A stretch of DNA of 6,665 nucleotides from Microbacteriaceae bacterium (GTDB taxonomy: Bacteria > Actinomycetota > Actinomycetes > Actinomycetales > Microbacteriaceae). The notes below the pieces were generated by a model. The model was not told the origin of the DNA. It did no database searches and saw only the letters and a list, made by a program, of their open reading frames with translations. This document shows, in pieces, positions 6,363-6,665 of the stretch. The position numbers and the translations under genes were made by a program. Numbering within the stretch: position 1 is the stretch's first letter; each line of letters begins with the position of its first letter. Location: positions 1-6,665 of the forward strand of contig CANKTR010000051.1 in the NCBI GenBank assembly GCA_947486475.1. The letters run 5' to 3'.

Positions 6363-6665
6363 TCCGTCTTGGGCGATTCGCGACATCGCGTCGAGGAACG
6401 CGGTTGTCTCGTCCTCGGTGCCCGCGGAGACGCGCAGGTGGCCCGGGATACCGACGTCGCGAATGATGATTCCGTCGTCCAGGAGCCGGGTAAACACGGC
6501 GTGCGGGTCGTCGACTCCGCCGAACAGGACAAAGTTGGTCTGGGACGCGTGTGGCAAATAGCCGAGTTCGGCGAGTTCGCGGACAAGTCGGTCGCGCTGG
6601 GTGCGGATGTCGTCGACCATGGCGAGCATCGTCGGTGCGTGGCGCAGTGCGGTGGTCGCAGCCGC
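6360..6665 (-). CDS. hisC: HisC, histidinol-phosphate aminotransferase (C-terminal 101 residues)
   Basis: HisC is a PLP-dependent fold type I aminotransferase that converts imidazole-acetol phosphate to histidinol phosphate. The frame stays open to the window edge, so the N-terminal two thirds, including the PLP lysine, lie outside. The visible part has the family strings AALRHA-like (TTALRHAP), QTNFVLFG, GIIIRDVGIPGHLRVSAGT and an ordinary C-terminal helix ending RIAQDG. The arginine in HLRVSAGT corresponds to the conserved substrate-binding arginine near the C-terminus of this family. An internal ATG at 6629 is not the start. The stop TAG (6360-6362) is followed by an unrelated glycosyltransferase gene after 9 nt, instead of the expected hisB. 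Confidence 0.93.
   Translation of the reverse strand, partial: AAATTALRHAPTMLAMVDDIRTQRDRLVRELAELGYLPHASQTNFVLFGGVDDPHAVFTRLLDDGIIIRDVGIPGHLRVSAGTEDETTAFLDAMSRIAQDG

Noticed and set aside
5830..6561. A 243-codon + strand frame antisense to the glycosyltransferase and hisC
   Set aside because: It crosses the boundary of two real minus-strand genes and has no recognisable domain; it is a shadow frame.
1..6665. tRNA or other RNA genes, CRISPR arrays, riboswitches
   Set aside because: No cloverleaf-like segment, regularly spaced repeats or known leader motif was seen by eye, and nearly all sequence is occupied by coding regions.

Overview
The window looks like chromosome of a moderately high-GC actinobacterium. 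The bifunctional PriA isomerase, the run hisC-hisB-hisH-priA, and an SseB-family gene right after priA resemble what I recall of Microbacteriaceae. That family placement is inference, and no rRNA or marker gene is present to fix it. Apart from the last 20 codons of a gene at the left edge, everything lies on the minus strand and is transcribed from right to left.

Layout along the minus strand: the C-terminal third of hisC (window edge to 6360); three genes not normally found in a his operon (6350 to 2978); hisB (2891-2283); hisH (2282-1644); priA/hisA (1631-897); an SseB-family gene (892-140). A hairpin spans the end of the SseB-family gene. The short convergent + strand CDS ending at 61 closes the window. 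The his genes supply transamination (HisC), IGP dehydration (HisB), glutamine amidotransfer (HisH) and ProFAR isomerisation (PriA, probably also serving tryptophan synthesis). hisF, the obligate partner of HisH, is not here and must lie elsewhere.

The notable part is the three-gene block between hisC and hisB. It encodes a 629-residue protein made of two GT61/DUF563-like glycosyltransferase domains, the first of which has lost the motif residues; a PglD/NeuD-like left-handed beta-helix acyltransferase; and a BKACE (DUF849) beta-keto acid cleavage enzyme of a divergent subgroup. The genes overlap (4 nt, then 25 nt) and so look translationally coupled. Parts of the block are near 50% GC by hand count, against about 72% in sampled his-gene lines. 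A coherent though untested reading is that BKACE makes an acyl-CoA, the beta-helix enzyme moves that acyl group onto a sugar, and the glycosyltransferase attaches the sugar to a surface glycan.

Both edges of the block carry a TAGA[A/G]T hexamer exactly 6 nt before a GTG start. This suggests leaderless transcripts for the glycosyltransferase gene and for hisB, so hisB-hisH-priA-sseB may be transcribed independently of hisC and the block.
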